Shown here piece by piece: positions 19,862 to 29,183 of a stretch of DNA of 56,457 nt. This stretch comes from an uncultured bacterium. Lineage in GTDB: Bacteria; Patescibacteriota; Microgenomatia; UBA1400; UBA12108. The stretch spans positions 1 through 56,457 of the forward strand of contig CAJAUT010000027.1 of the NCBI GenBank assembly GCA_903945195.1. Direction: 5' to 3'. Each line of letters opens with the position of its first letter. Positions within the stretch are counted from its first letter, which is position 1. A program made the translations under genes and the position numbers. A model generated the notes under the pieces. That model saw only the letters and a list, made by a program, of their open reading frames with translations, had not been told where the DNA came from and ran no database searches.

Positions 19862-20745
19862 AGCTTTAGGATATCACGATCTTCGCGTACCCAGTTCTTT
19901 TTGGCTGCAGCTCTCTTTTTGATCACGCTAGGAATATAGGTAAAAGCTTTAAGTACTGGCATAGGGTATTTGATCAGATAATAAGGCAACTTTAGGAAGT
20001 GAGAGAGAAGGAACTGCGAGTCTGTCACGTTTTTCCAGATGAACAAAAATTGATTGCGCTGGGCTGTAGCCATGACAAATTCTTTGGTGAAGTTGTTGGC
20101 GATCACACTCTTTTGGTGATCGTGTACACATTTACAGTCAGGTGCCCATAGTACTTTCCAGCCACGTTTCCAGGCATTAAAGCCCATATCCGTGTCTTCC
20201 CAGTAGAATGGCTTGAAGAGTAGATCCATACCGCCTAGTGTAAGCCATTTGCGCCTATCAAAGGCAGCTTGGCCACCTGAGGCCCAGAGACTAGGGTTGA
20301 CTTTGTTTTTGTTTTTTTCATTGGGCTCTACCTTGAAATGATGGAAAAGGCCACCTTTCCATTCACCGCCCATCCAAGCTTCTTTGGAGTTGAAACCAAC
20401 GGCATAAACAGTCTCATCTTCAAAATATTTGAGGGCTTTTTCGAAACAATCGGGGCTAGGACGTACATCTGTATTTAGGAGCATGATCAAGTCCCCTGTA
20501 GCCATTTGGACTCCCCTATTTACTGTCTCTGAAAAGCCGCCGTTTGTGAAATTTTGGGCAAATTTAATTTTTTTGCCTAGAGTCTTTAGATAGTCGGCTG
20601 ACTTGTCATACTGGGAGTTGTCGTCTACTATCACGATCTCTGCCTTGACCTTTTCTGCGGCCGCAAAGACATAAGGTAGATTTTGCTTCATTTGAGATTC
20701 TGAGTTCCAGCTGGGTATGACGACACTGACTGTTTTTTGTTTCAT
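19849..20745 (-). CDS. Glycosyltransferase family 2
   Basis: VSVVIPSWNSESQMKQNLP...IVDDNSQYDKS...NTDVRPSPDCFEKAL. Confidence 0.92.
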   Translation of the reverse strand: MKQKTVSVVIPSWNSESQMKQNLPYVFAAAEKVKAEIVIVDDNSQYDKSADYLKTLGKKIKFAQNFTNGGFSETVNRGVQMATGDLIMLLNTDVRPSPDCFEKALKYFEDETVYAVGFNSKEAWMGGEWKGGLFHHFKVEPNEKNKNKVNPSLWASGGQAAFDRRKWLTLGGMDLLFKPFYWEDTDMGFNAWKRGWKVLWAPDCKCVHDHQKSVIANNFTKEFVMATAQRNQFLFIWKNVTDSQFLLSHFLKLPYYLIKYPMPVLKAFTYIPSVIKKRAAAKKNWVREDRDILKLWTR

Positions 20746-20751
20746 ATTTTT

Positions 20752-22110
20752 TTATTGTACTACACGGTAGCCTACACGTAAGCCACCAAAGCGACCGATA
20801 TCTTTTGCGATCTCGCCGTCGATAAAGATACTATCTGCCGTACTTTCGGTCACAACTACCTGAGTCTTGGCGTCTTTTGTGACTTTTACCCCTGATCTTT
20901 TTAGCATCATGGGGATGCCTGATTCGCGTCCAAATGGGAGATCGTAGCGCATATCTATGTCTGATGATAACGCTCTAGCTGAGCTTACAACTGCTAGTTT
21001 TTGAGTGAGTGAGAAACTAGTACTTTCCACCGAATATTTAGTGAGATTTAAATAACTAAAGAGGATGACAAAAAGAATAGTGGCTGGCACCATGAGCTTT
21101 TTAAAGGAAAAGAGTGGGTAGAGCAAGATGATGAGAATGGGTAGGTAAGATGAAGCAAGATAATATTCTGGAAACCCTGGCTCACCTAGATAGAGGGTCA
21201 ATACAATGTTTGATAGCACTATAATCCCTGAGACTTTAAGGGGCATAGAGCGCGCAAATAATGCAATAAAGGAAAATATAGACATGATGATGCCCCACCA
21301 CAAATGCAGATCACTAGTGCCAGTAAGGATAGCTACTGTATTTTTGCCAAAGCGCGAAAATACTGAGACAAAAACTTTGGCAAATGGATAAGTGACTGCA
21401 TCAGTCGAGACAAAGAATTGGTAAATCAAGTGACGTTCTAAACCAGAATGTCGTAGGTCAAAGATAATAAGTGGTAACAAAGCGATGGTGTAGCCAAGTG
21501 TGATAAGAAGTATTTTTTTGAGATTTAAACCCAAGTGTCTGACAAAAAAGATACTAGCAAGGAGAGATAGTGGGATGAGAGAAGCGTGGATATGCCACGT
21601 AAGACCTAAGGTCAGCCCAAAAATAAGCGCTTTAATGGAAGAAAGTTTGGTTTGTAATAGATATATAAATAGGACAATCCATATCTGCAGTAGTGAGACA
21701 TTCCAGGAGACCCTCGAGGCCTCTATAGCAAACCAAGAAATGGCCCAAATAAAAGATAGAGTGAGAGTGAGTGGATCTTTAAGCGTCTTACGTAGCAGAA
21801 TGATAACTAGGACTATCGAGGCGACGTCAAGGATACTACTTGTGATAGGTAGTGAGACTGGACTACCACCCATAATGAGATACGTAGGGGTAACTAAATA
21901 ATAATATAGTGGGCCAAGGAAAAATCCCCCCTCCCCTTTGGCTACTGGACCTATGAGGACTGGTTTGCCACCTGCAATATCTGAGATAGCTGCATAATCC
22001 CTATTTTGATCCCAGTCAAAAGGAGCCCGGTTTTCTATTTTATATAAACGCAAAAAAAGTGCTAAAGAAATAATAACTGCCGCTAAGATATAAAATAATT
22101 TGCTGGTCAT
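20752..22110 (-). CDS. GT-C / GT39-like membrane glycosyltransferase
   Basis: NRAPFDWDQNRDYAAISDIAGGKPVLIGPVAKGEGGFFLGPLYYYLV. Confidence 0.82.
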   Translation of the reverse strand: MTSKLFYILAAVIISLALFLRLYKIENRAPFDWDQNRDYAAISDIAGGKPVLIGPVAKGEGGFFLGPLYYYLVTPTYLIMGGSPVSLPITSSILDVASIVLVIILLRKTLKDPLTLTLSFIWAISWFAIEASRVSWNVSLLQIWIVLFIYLLQTKLSSIKALIFGLTLGLTWHIHASLIPLSLLASIFFVRHLGLNLKKILLITLGYTIALLPLIIFDLRHSGLERHLIYQFFVSTDAVTYPFAKVFVSVFSRFGKNTVAILTGTSDLHLWWGIIMSIFSFIALFARSMPLKVSGIIVLSNIVLTLYLGEPGFPEYYLASSYLPILIILLYPLFSFKKLMVPATILFVILFSYLNLTKYSVESTSFSLTQKLAVVSSARALSSDIDMRYDLPFGRESGIPMMLKRSGVKVTKDAKTQVVVTESTADSIFIDGEIAKDIGRFGGLRVGYRVVQ

Positions 22111-23153
22111 AACAAGAGTTTGGATAGAGTAGTAGTAAAGCTAGTCACGTCGTAGCTACCGATATTTGGATCAAGTAGATATTGCTCTTTAGCTGGATTT
22201 TGGATAATAGAGAGAGTTTTAGCGGACAATTCTTCTATGCTCTGCCAGTGCAGTGTCTCTGACAGGATGATTTCGCGCTGGCCACCGTGTGGCACAACTA
22301 GTGGGATACAACCAGCTGAGATAGCTTCTACAGTAGAGATCCCAAAGTGCTCGGTAAGCTCGGGATTTTTTACTTCGTCCACACCGTAACCAGCAGCATG
22401 CCAATAGATGGTGGATTTTTGGTATAGGGAGATTAGATCATCGTGTGAGACATTGGTAGCAAACTCTATGGGAAAACCTGCGCTTGCTAGCTTTAGCTTT
22501 GCCATAAAATCATCGCTTGATGAGGCGCCAGCTAGGATTAGTTTCCACCCTGGGATTTGAGGAGATAAGAGCATGAATGCTTCTATTAAAATATCTTGAT
22601 GCTTGGTATTTAACGATGGCTCAAAACGCCCGACTGAGAGGATAATTTGTTCTTTTGGTAGTTTTTGTGTGATGGGTGAAACAGGGGGATATAGGACTAT
22701 AGAGTTGATCCCAAATTCTTTGTCTATCACTTTTTTTGTAAACTCTGAGTTTACGACCACTTTGTGGATGAAAAGTTTCTTGAGAGAATTTTTGAGTGAC
22801 TTGCCGCCAACTCCGTGAAATGGCACTTGCATGTGAACTATATTTTTCTTGCCACCTAGTAACGGGATTGAACCATCAGATAAATAAAATACTACATCGT
22901 AGGTCCTGGTGGAGAGATACATATCAGCGGGGTTATTACTAAAATAGAGTTTTTTGATGTTTGCATCTAGGTGTGGATTTTGGAGCGAGATACCAAGCAT
23001 GCTAGAAAGTTTTGCGATCTCTTCTATATTGTCCCAGGAGAAATAAATCTCGTATCCGAGTGATTCTAGGGCAGCTGCTGCAGAAAGCATGTAGCGCTCA
23101 CCACCACCTAAATGATCTAGGTAAGGACTAACTATCAAGGCTTTTTTGTTCAT
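22107..23153 (-). CDS. Glycosyltransferase family 4
   Basis: VSPYLDHLGGGERYMLSAA...SVGRFEPSLNTKHQDILIEAF...EHFGISTVEAISAGCIPLV. Confidence 0.92.
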   Translation of the reverse strand: MNKKALIVSPYLDHLGGGERYMLSAAAALESLGYEIYFSWDNIEEIAKLSSMLGISLQNPHLDANIKKLYFSNNPADMYLSTRTYDVVFYLSDGSIPLLGGKKNIVHMQVPFHGVGGKSLKNSLKKLFIHKVVVNSEFTKKVIDKEFGINSIVLYPPVSPITQKLPKEQIILSVGRFEPSLNTKHQDILIEAFMLLSPQIPGWKLILAGASSSDDFMAKLKLASAGFPIEFATNVSHDDLISLYQKSTIYWHAAGYGVDEVKNPELTEHFGISTVEAISAGCIPLVVPHGGQREIILSETLHWQSIEELSAKTLSIIQNPAKEQYLLDPNIGSYDVTSFTTTLSKLLL

Positions 23154-23174
23154 ATTTATATCCTATCACTTTAT

Positions 23175-23210
23175 GGTTACTACCATTATTTGAATCATGA
23201 TAGTATCAAC
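23175..23210. repeat. Degenerate palindromic element (left flank of the deaminase gene)
   Basis: ggttactaccattatttgaatcatgatagtatcaac; matches 23662-23695 by eye. Confidence 0.75.
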
Positions 23211-23646
23211 TAATTCGCTTATACAATGAGTCGATACACTCCTGGTGCATGTACTGATTTATGATTGGTGGATTAATTTTATTTTCTACTAGTGATTCTA
23301 TTGTGACCCTAATCCTCTTATTTTCTGGATCAATATCTCCCATTGTCGCACCGTATACAATCCGACCTACTTTTGCATAGATTAGTGCTCCTGCACACAT
23401 AGTGCAAGGTTCGCATGTCGTATAGACAGTACAACTGTAAATATTTTTATCATCCATTTTTTGTTCGGCTAAAAGGAGAGCTTTAATTTCTGCATGAGAT
23501 GTTATTTTTTTATCTTGATGCTGTGAATTGTATGATTCTGAAATAATTTGATTATCTTTTACAATAACTACCCCTACTGGAATTTCTTCACTAGATTTTT
23601 TGGCTATATCAATAGCCCTTAACATATATTTTTCGTCATTTATCAT
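23206..23646 (-). CDS. Nucleoside/tRNA adenosine deaminase-family protein (CDA fold)
   Basis: SHAEIKALL and CEPCTMCAGALIYAKVGRIVYG zinc-site motifs. Confidence 0.92.
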   Translation of the reverse strand: MINDEKYMLRAIDIAKKSSEEIPVGVVIVKDNQIISESYNSQHQDKKITSHAEIKALLLAEQKMDDKNIYSCTVYTTCEPCTMCAGALIYAKVGRIVYGATMGDIDPENKRIRVTIESLVENKINPPIINQYMHQECIDSLYKRIS

Positions 23647-23661
23647 AATATTTATTACTTT

Positions 23662-23695
23662 AGTTACTACTATGATTCGAATCAGGGTAGTAACT
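23662..23695. repeat. Palindromic element (right flank of the deaminase gene): AGTTACTAC TA TGATTCGAATCA GG GTAGTAACT
   Basis: 9-bp outer arms and a perfect 12-bp inner palindrome, read directly. Confidence 0.88.
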
Positions 23696-24485
23696 ATTTG
23701 ATAGTTATGTTTTGTTTTTTATTGAGGTTCTTTTTGGATTGCAGTTCGTAGAGTTTGGCGTAGGAGATAAAGACCGAAAAACCCTGATACATAGATTGGA
23801 TGAGACCGATTTTTGGATCAAGCAATCCTTTTTTAAATACTCCCCTACGCAAGGTCTCCATCCACCATTTGCGCATGAGGGTGAGGCCAGTTACTGGAGC
23901 CATGCTGCCGTCATAAAATTGCTGAGCTTCTATGTCAGAGTAACGATTGGTTTTGGCAACCATCTGCGTAAGACTCTCGTCTTTGTGATGCTGCATGGCA
24001 AAAGTGGTCTTGATAGTACTACCTTTGACTACTGGCATACTGTGAATATTTTCACCCCATGACACGAAATCTTTGGTACGAATGAGTCTGACCACATAGT
24101 CTCTCTCCCAGCCGCCATGATACATAGGATATCCGAGACTGTAGTTGTCGCGGCCGATGGCGTAGGCACTGCAAGAAGCTAGATTTTCGGTGATAGCTAA
24201 GATCTCACCTGATAAGTCAGGTGTGATGATCTCGTCATAGTCCATGATAAGTACCCAGTCCCCACTGGCTTCTTGCACCTCTAACTGTCTGATAGTTTCG
24301 ACAATTTTGGGGGTTTTGACATTTACGACCTTAGCTTTGTATTTGGCAAAAAGGTCTAGCGCTGCCTTATCTTTGCGCTCCATGTTGAAGATGATGAGTT
24401 CGTCTGCAAATGAGACACTTTTGAGCATCGCTTCAAAGATAGAAAGTGAGTCTTCACGGGCAATTTGCGTACTAACGCTGAGCAT
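23694..24485 (-). CDS. Glycosyltransferase family 2 (KdtX/WaaE-like)
   Basis: MLSVSTQIAREDSLSIFEAMLKSV...WVLIMDYDEIITPDL. Confidence 0.85.
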   Translation of the reverse strand: MLSVSTQIAREDSLSIFEAMLKSVSFADELIIFNMERKDKAALDLFAKYKAKVVNVKTPKIVETIRQLEVQEASGDWVLIMDYDEIITPDLSGEILAITENLASCSAYAIGRDNYSLGYPMYHGGWERDYVVRLIRTKDFVSWGENIHSMPVVKGSTIKTTFAMQHHKDESLTQMVAKTNRYSDIEAQQFYDGSMAPVTGLTLMRKWWMETLRRGVFKKGLLDPKIGLIQSMYQGFSVFISYAKLYELQSKKNLNKKQNITIK

Positions 24486-25899
24486 AGGTAGTCTCCCTCA
24501 TGAATCCAACGTAGTTACCCGAAGTTGTGATTTGTTTGAAATCAGGACTGACCTTATCTAGATCCCCCACCGTCACAATTAGAAACTCTATATTTTTTAA
24601 ATCATTTATGTCTGCCATAAATTTGTCGTAGTTGTAGTAGTAGTGCACGCGCTTGTGACTATACCAAACTATGCTTGGGGCCCCTCCATAACGGAAACTA
24701 GAACTGATAGTTTGACTCTCTGGCAGGATGGCCTGTGCCACTCTTTCGCTTGATGACACTAACATAGCTATATCACCGCTACCACGTGATGAGAGATCTT
24801 TAGCCACAGCCAAGGTGTCTGAAAGTGGCGAAGCGGGACGACCAAAGTCGATGTAACTATAGGAGTGATAAAGCATCTGGGCGAGCATACCGACCACCAA
24901 AATAGAGACCAAGACCTTTGACCTTTTGTCTTTTGCAAAAGATGAGAGAATGTAGCCGATAGACAGAGCAATCCCTGGATAAACTGGCAAGATATACCAA
25001 GACAATCTAGTCTTGGCTAAGGTAAAGATAAAGAGAGGTAAGCCTACCCACCACATAATCAGGAAATTTTTGTCTAGGGATTTTTTGATGAACCAATTTT
25101 TAGACATGAGTGCAAATGATAAAAGTGAAGTGATGATGACTCCGTAGCCTAGATCTTTGCTTAAGAAATTGAGATAAAAATAACGACTCTCTAAGTGAAA
25201 CTCGATAGGTACAGTAGCACGTCGCAGGACCTGCTCTAGCAAATATGGCGTGACAAATGCCATACCGTGAGCAAAATATGCATATAGATGCCAAGGGAGA
25301 ATTGTTAAAAGTAGAAAGTAGAAAGTAGAAAGTAAATACTTTTTGGATTTGTGAATTAGGAGAGGCAAGGCTATCAGGATGGCTAGGAGACCGGCTGGAC
25401 CTTTGACCATCACTGCCAGTCCCATGACTACTCCAACTAGCCAGGGTGGACCACTAGAAGACAAAAGCCAGAGTGTCCAAGTGATGGCGGCAAGAAGCAT
25501 GCCATCTGTATTGACTGTGCGTGCGCGGGACAAAAAAAGATTGAAATAGCCTAGGATTGCCATACTAGCAGCGCCCATGAGCGGACCTCCTAAAGAGGTT
25601 CCTAGTTTAAAGATGGCAAGCAGTGTGAGGCCAGCAAAAAGAGGCATAAATAATCTAGCCCCCAGCTCATTTGTGCCTGCTAGTTTGATGCCTAGAGCAG
25701 TCACCCAAGCGACCATGGGAGGCTTTTCCAACCAAAGCTCGCCATTCCAGGTGGGAGTGAGATAGGAATTGTTCTCTACCATTTCACTACCTAACTGAGC
25801 GTAGATACCCTCGTCCCAGTCAAAGAGATAGTTTTTGCCCAAGCCTGTCCACATGAGTACCATAAAGATAGCCAGTGAGACTAGTGCTAGTTTTTTCAT
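24472..25899 (-). CDS. GT-C / GT39 (ArnT-like) membrane glycosyltransferase
   Basis: LFDWDEGIYAQLGSEMVENNSYLTPTWNGELWLEKPPMVAWVTALGIKLAG. Confidence 0.92.
   Translation of the reverse strand: MKKLALVSLAIFMVLMWTGLGKNYLFDWDEGIYAQLGSEMVENNSYLTPTWNGELWLEKPPMVAWVTALGIKLAGTNELGARLFMPLFAGLTLLAIFKLGTSLGGPLMGAASMAILGYFNLFLSRARTVNTDGMLLAAITWTLWLLSSSGPPWLVGVVMGLAVMVKGPAGLLAILIALPLLIHKSKKYLLSTFYFLLLTILPWHLYAYFAHGMAFVTPYLLEQVLRRATVPIEFHLESRYFYLNFLSKDLGYGVIITSLLSFALMSKNWFIKKSLDKNFLIMWWVGLPLFIFTLAKTRLSWYILPVYPGIALSIGYILSSFAKDKRSKVLVSILVVGMLAQMLYHSYSYIDFGRPASPLSDTLAVAKDLSSRGSGDIAMLVSSSERVAQAILPESQTISSSFRYGGAPSIVWYSHKRVHYYYNYDKFMADINDLKNIEFLIVTVGDLDKVSPDFKQITTSGNYVGFMRETTYAQR
25310..25335. repeat. Heptanucleotide repeat AGTAGAA x3 plus partial, inside the GT-C ORF
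   Basis: Read directly. Confidence 0.93.
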
Positions 25900-26822
25900 T
25901 TACCCATCTTTTTTGCAATGCTAAATATGAGATCATTTCTGTTTCCCATACGACCAAAAAGATAATCTAGGAAAGCTGCGCGACGGATAGGATTGCCCCA
26001 GTTGCGCAAGATAGCTTCGCGAAGGAGTGCAAACTGTAATCGCCAGGAACCATAGCGTTTGCCGATAAAGAAGCGATTTCGGGTCATGTAGTAATCAACT
26101 AGTGGACTAGCTGCTCCAGTACTGCCACCGTTGCAGTGGTGGAGAACTAGACTTGGGTTGTACATGACTTCTATCCCCTTTGATTTGGCGTGGAGCGAGA
26201 AATCACTATCTTCTAGATATAGGAAAAATGGCTCGTCTAGCATACCAATCTTTTTAAATACGGCGCGTGGGACGGCGATGAAACAACCAGTGATAAAGTC
26301 GACTGGCTTGATCTTGTCGTACTGGCCCATATCTACTTCGTCTATGCCGTAGTGGCGAGAGACAGCCATACTCCAGTCAAAAAATCCGCCAGCATACCAG
26401 ATGATATTGCCCTGATTTTTTTGGGACTCATGATACTCATAGCCTTTCGCGTAGTAGATCTTGGCGCCTGCGATACGATTTTTGCCGGCGACGTATCTAT
26501 ATGCTCTAAAGAACAAGTTTGGATCTACTAGGGTGTCATTGTTGATGATGTAGACTACCTCGGCTCCCATTTTTAAAGCTTTTTTGATACCTACATTGTT
26601 GCCTGCGGAGAAGCCGATATTGGCTCCGGTCACGATGAGGTCTAGGCCAGGACAGAGCTCGCGAAGTTCTGCGATACACTCAACTGAAGAGCCATTGTCT
26701 ACCACTATGATGTGTGGCGCGTCTTTACTGGCCTCTATCGACTTGACGCAGATAGCGGTCATTTTGGCATCTTTAAAATTGATAAGGACTGCTGCATGTT
26801 TGATTTTGGTAATCTTTTTCAT
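25896..26822 (-). CDS. Glycosyltransferase family 2 (rhamnosyltransferase-like)
   Basis: AVLINFKDAKMTAICVKSI...IVVDNGSS...NIGFSAGNNVGIKKAL...NNDTLVD. Confidence 0.93.
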   Translation of the reverse strand: MKKITKIKHAAVLINFKDAKMTAICVKSIEASKDAPHIIVVDNGSSVECIAELRELCPGLDLIVTGANIGFSAGNNVGIKKALKMGAEVVYIINNDTLVDPNLFFRAYRYVAGKNRIAGAKIYYAKGYEYHESQKNQGNIIWYAGGFFDWSMAVSRHYGIDEVDMGQYDKIKPVDFITGCFIAVPRAVFKKIGMLDEPFFLYLEDSDFSLHAKSKGIEVMYNPSLVLHHCNGGSTGAASPLVDYYMTRNRFFIGKRYGSWRLQFALLREAILRNWGNPIRRAAFLDYLFGRMGNRNDLIFSIAKKMGK

Positions 26823-27721
26823 CCGATCATTCTCCTGACAAATTTTTCTTTAATAATTTTCATTGCTCCTTTGGCTTTGTCCCAGTGCATCACTTCACTC
26901 AGCCCGTGACTAAACCAAGTACGAGGAAATGACTGGATACTGGACTCTGATTCTAGATCTATGTATTTTTTGGCTTCCCAGAAATATGCGTAAACCATAA
27001 AGTAATAAAATGATTGGAGAATAGCTAGAACTAGTCCGTGCATGCCATCTTTGTATCCAGTGCCAGCAAAGAATCTACTGATAAGCTCTGAAACTGAAAG
27101 TTTGGTGGCTGTAAGCAAAGTCAGATCTTCTTTGGCATCGATCCGATTTTGTGCGTCAGCTTTGGCGTAGCGCATGTTTTTTTCGATAAATTCATCAAGT
27201 GAGCGATAATTTTCGTGATGAATGGCAAATTTTTCTTCCGCGGGGAAAGTATAGCCTGTACCTGTAACTTGCGAATTTGCGTGTAGCTTGGTACCCCAGA
27301 CCGCTTTGTTGTATCTAAACACTCTAGTTTGGAGATCTGGCCACCACCGACTATGTTTGACCCATTTACCAAAGACATAATTGCACCTGGCGGTTACAAA
27401 ATAGTCATATTCGCCTTCTGTGATCTTGGCTTCTAGATCTGCGGCTAAATCTGGAGGAATAGTTTCGTCGGGGTCTAGAAAGAGAATGTACTCGTGATCT
27501 GCCAAACCAATGACCTCTTGCCTAATCTCTTCTACGATACTTACCTTTTTATGTAATACATACTTGGCTTTGAAAGTACTGGCGATCGTTTTGATATCCT
27601 CTGTACTTTCTAGATCTACGAGGATGATTTGATCTACCCAGGTAGAGATAGAGTTGAGAGCTTTTTCTAAAAGTTCACTTTGGTTATACACTACGACAAT
27701 AGCCGATATACCACTTTTCAT
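26819..27721 (-). CDS. Glycosyltransferase family 2 (KdtX/WaaE-like)
   Basis: ISAIVVVYNQSELLEKALNSISTWVDQIILVD...LFLDPDETIPPDL. Confidence 0.9.
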   Translation of the reverse strand: MKSGISAIVVVYNQSELLEKALNSISTWVDQIILVDLESTEDIKTIASTFKAKYVLHKKVSIVEEIRQEVIGLADHEYILFLDPDETIPPDLAADLEAKITEGEYDYFVTARCNYVFGKWVKHSRWWPDLQTRVFRYNKAVWGTKLHANSQVTGTGYTFPAEEKFAIHHENYRSLDEFIEKNMRYAKADAQNRIDAKEDLTLLTATKLSVSELISRFFAGTGYKDGMHGLVLAILQSFYYFMVYAYFWEAKKYIDLESESSIQSFPRTWFSHGLSEVMHWDKAKGAMKIIKEKFVRRMIG

Positions 27722-27725
27722 AGCT

Positions 27726-29183
27726 TTATTTTAGCAGAGAGTGTAGCAAACCACCTAGCTCGGCCTTTAGATATTTGCCATCTAGAACATAGAGGATCCC
27801 AGAGTAGGCTACGAGTCCAAAAAGAATAGCCGCTAGTAGAGAGAGAAGGCCATGGACAAAGCTTTGCTCAACGACAAATACGAGCACTCCCATGAGCATG
27901 CTAGCTACAAGAGGACGGATTACCATCCCAAAAGTATCTACAACTACCACTTTCTTGAGTGCATACAGCACTAGAGGGAAAGTAGTATAGGTGATCAGAC
28001 AGACGGTCATGGCGATACCTACATACCCAAAATATCTGATCATAGGTAGCCCTATCCCCCAGGTCATGGCAGTATATAAAGCCATGAGTGACAAGACGAT
28101 CTTGGGATGACCTGTGGCATAAATAGCATTGGTGTAGGTAGTTGTGATCACGACTGGCACAGCAGCTATAAGGAACCACAACAGAGTGGGCAAAGCTGGG
28201 AGCCATTTGTCACTTTTGTTGGCATAGAGAAACTCTAGGATAGGTTTGGCTGTGACGATGAGACCTATGATCGCTGGGAAATAGACTACGCTCATGAGGT
28301 GAATTGATTTTTCGATCCATCTTTTTAGTCTGACCTTGTCACCTTGGATACGAGAATAGGTTGGGAAAGTGATACGAGAGACAATGGTCGAGATCTCCAT
28401 GGGGCGCGAAGAGATGTTTTGCGCTACGTTTACAAACCCTACGGCAGCTGGACCATACCAGACAGCGATGATGGTCGGAGTAATATTGTCTTTGATCAGA
28501 GCTAGAACTGAGTTGAGCTGGAACGGCACCCCAAAATGGAGGAGCTCAGAGGCTGACTTTTTGTTTAGTTGCCAGCCGATTTTCCATGGTGCGATTACGT
28601 TTAAGGCTATGGCTCCAAGGACAGTACGAGTGATGACGGCGATGACTAGACTCCAGACACCATAACCATGCATCGCCATATATACGGCGATGGCATTGTA
28701 GGCGACAGTCTCGATGATCTCTGGGATGATCAGTAGCTCGAACCGGAGACGACGCTCCAGCATGATAGAGGGAATGGTTTTGAAGGAGGTAATAAAGAGA
28801 GAGAGCGAAAGGATGCGTACTAGCCAAGCACCACTATCGCCTAGATTGTAAAATCGACCGACCATTGGGGCTACGACCCAGGCCACAATCAGAATTGCCG
28901 TAACTAATCCCTGCTGGATAGTAAAGGTAGTCCGCAAGTCATCATCTGAGACATCTTCTTTTTGGATGAGGGCAGCACCAAAACCGACGTCTGAGAAAAA
29001 CGAAAGAAAGGTAAAGACAACAAAACTAATGATGCCAAAAACTCCAAATGATTCTTGGGAAAGTAACCTAGCTAAAGTGATGATGCCTACGGTATCAATG
29101 ACTTTTAAAATGAGACGACGAAAAGTGAGGGTAAATACCCCGCGGATCGCTTTGGCTTTTAAAGAATCTAGGACTTCGCTCAT
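27726..29183 (-). CDS. Oligosaccharide flippase (Wzx / MOP superfamily)
   Basis: MSEVLDSLKAKAIRGVFTLTFRRLILKVIDTVGIITLARLLSQESFGVFG; start refined to 29183. Confidence 0.92.
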   Translation of the reverse strand: MSEVLDSLKAKAIRGVFTLTFRRLILKVIDTVGIITLARLLSQESFGVFGIISFVVFTFLSFFSDVGFGAALIQKEDVSDDDLRTTFTIQQGLVTAILIVAWVVAPMVGRFYNLGDSGAWLVRILSLSLFITSFKTIPSIMLERRLRFELLIIPEIIETVAYNAIAVYMAMHGYGVWSLVIAVITRTVLGAIALNVIAPWKIGWQLNKKSASELLHFGVPFQLNSVLALIKDNITPTIIAVWYGPAAVGFVNVAQNISSRPMEISTIVSRITFPTYSRIQGDKVRLKRWIEKSIHLMSVVYFPAIIGLIVTAKPILEFLYANKSDKWLPALPTLLWFLIAAVPVVITTTYTNAIYATGHPKIVLSLMALYTAMTWGIGLPMIRYFGYVGIAMTVCLITYTTFPLVLYALKKVVVVDTFGMVIRPLVASMLMGVLVFVVEQSFVHGLLSLLAAILFGLVAYSGILYVLDGKYLKAELGGLLHSLLK

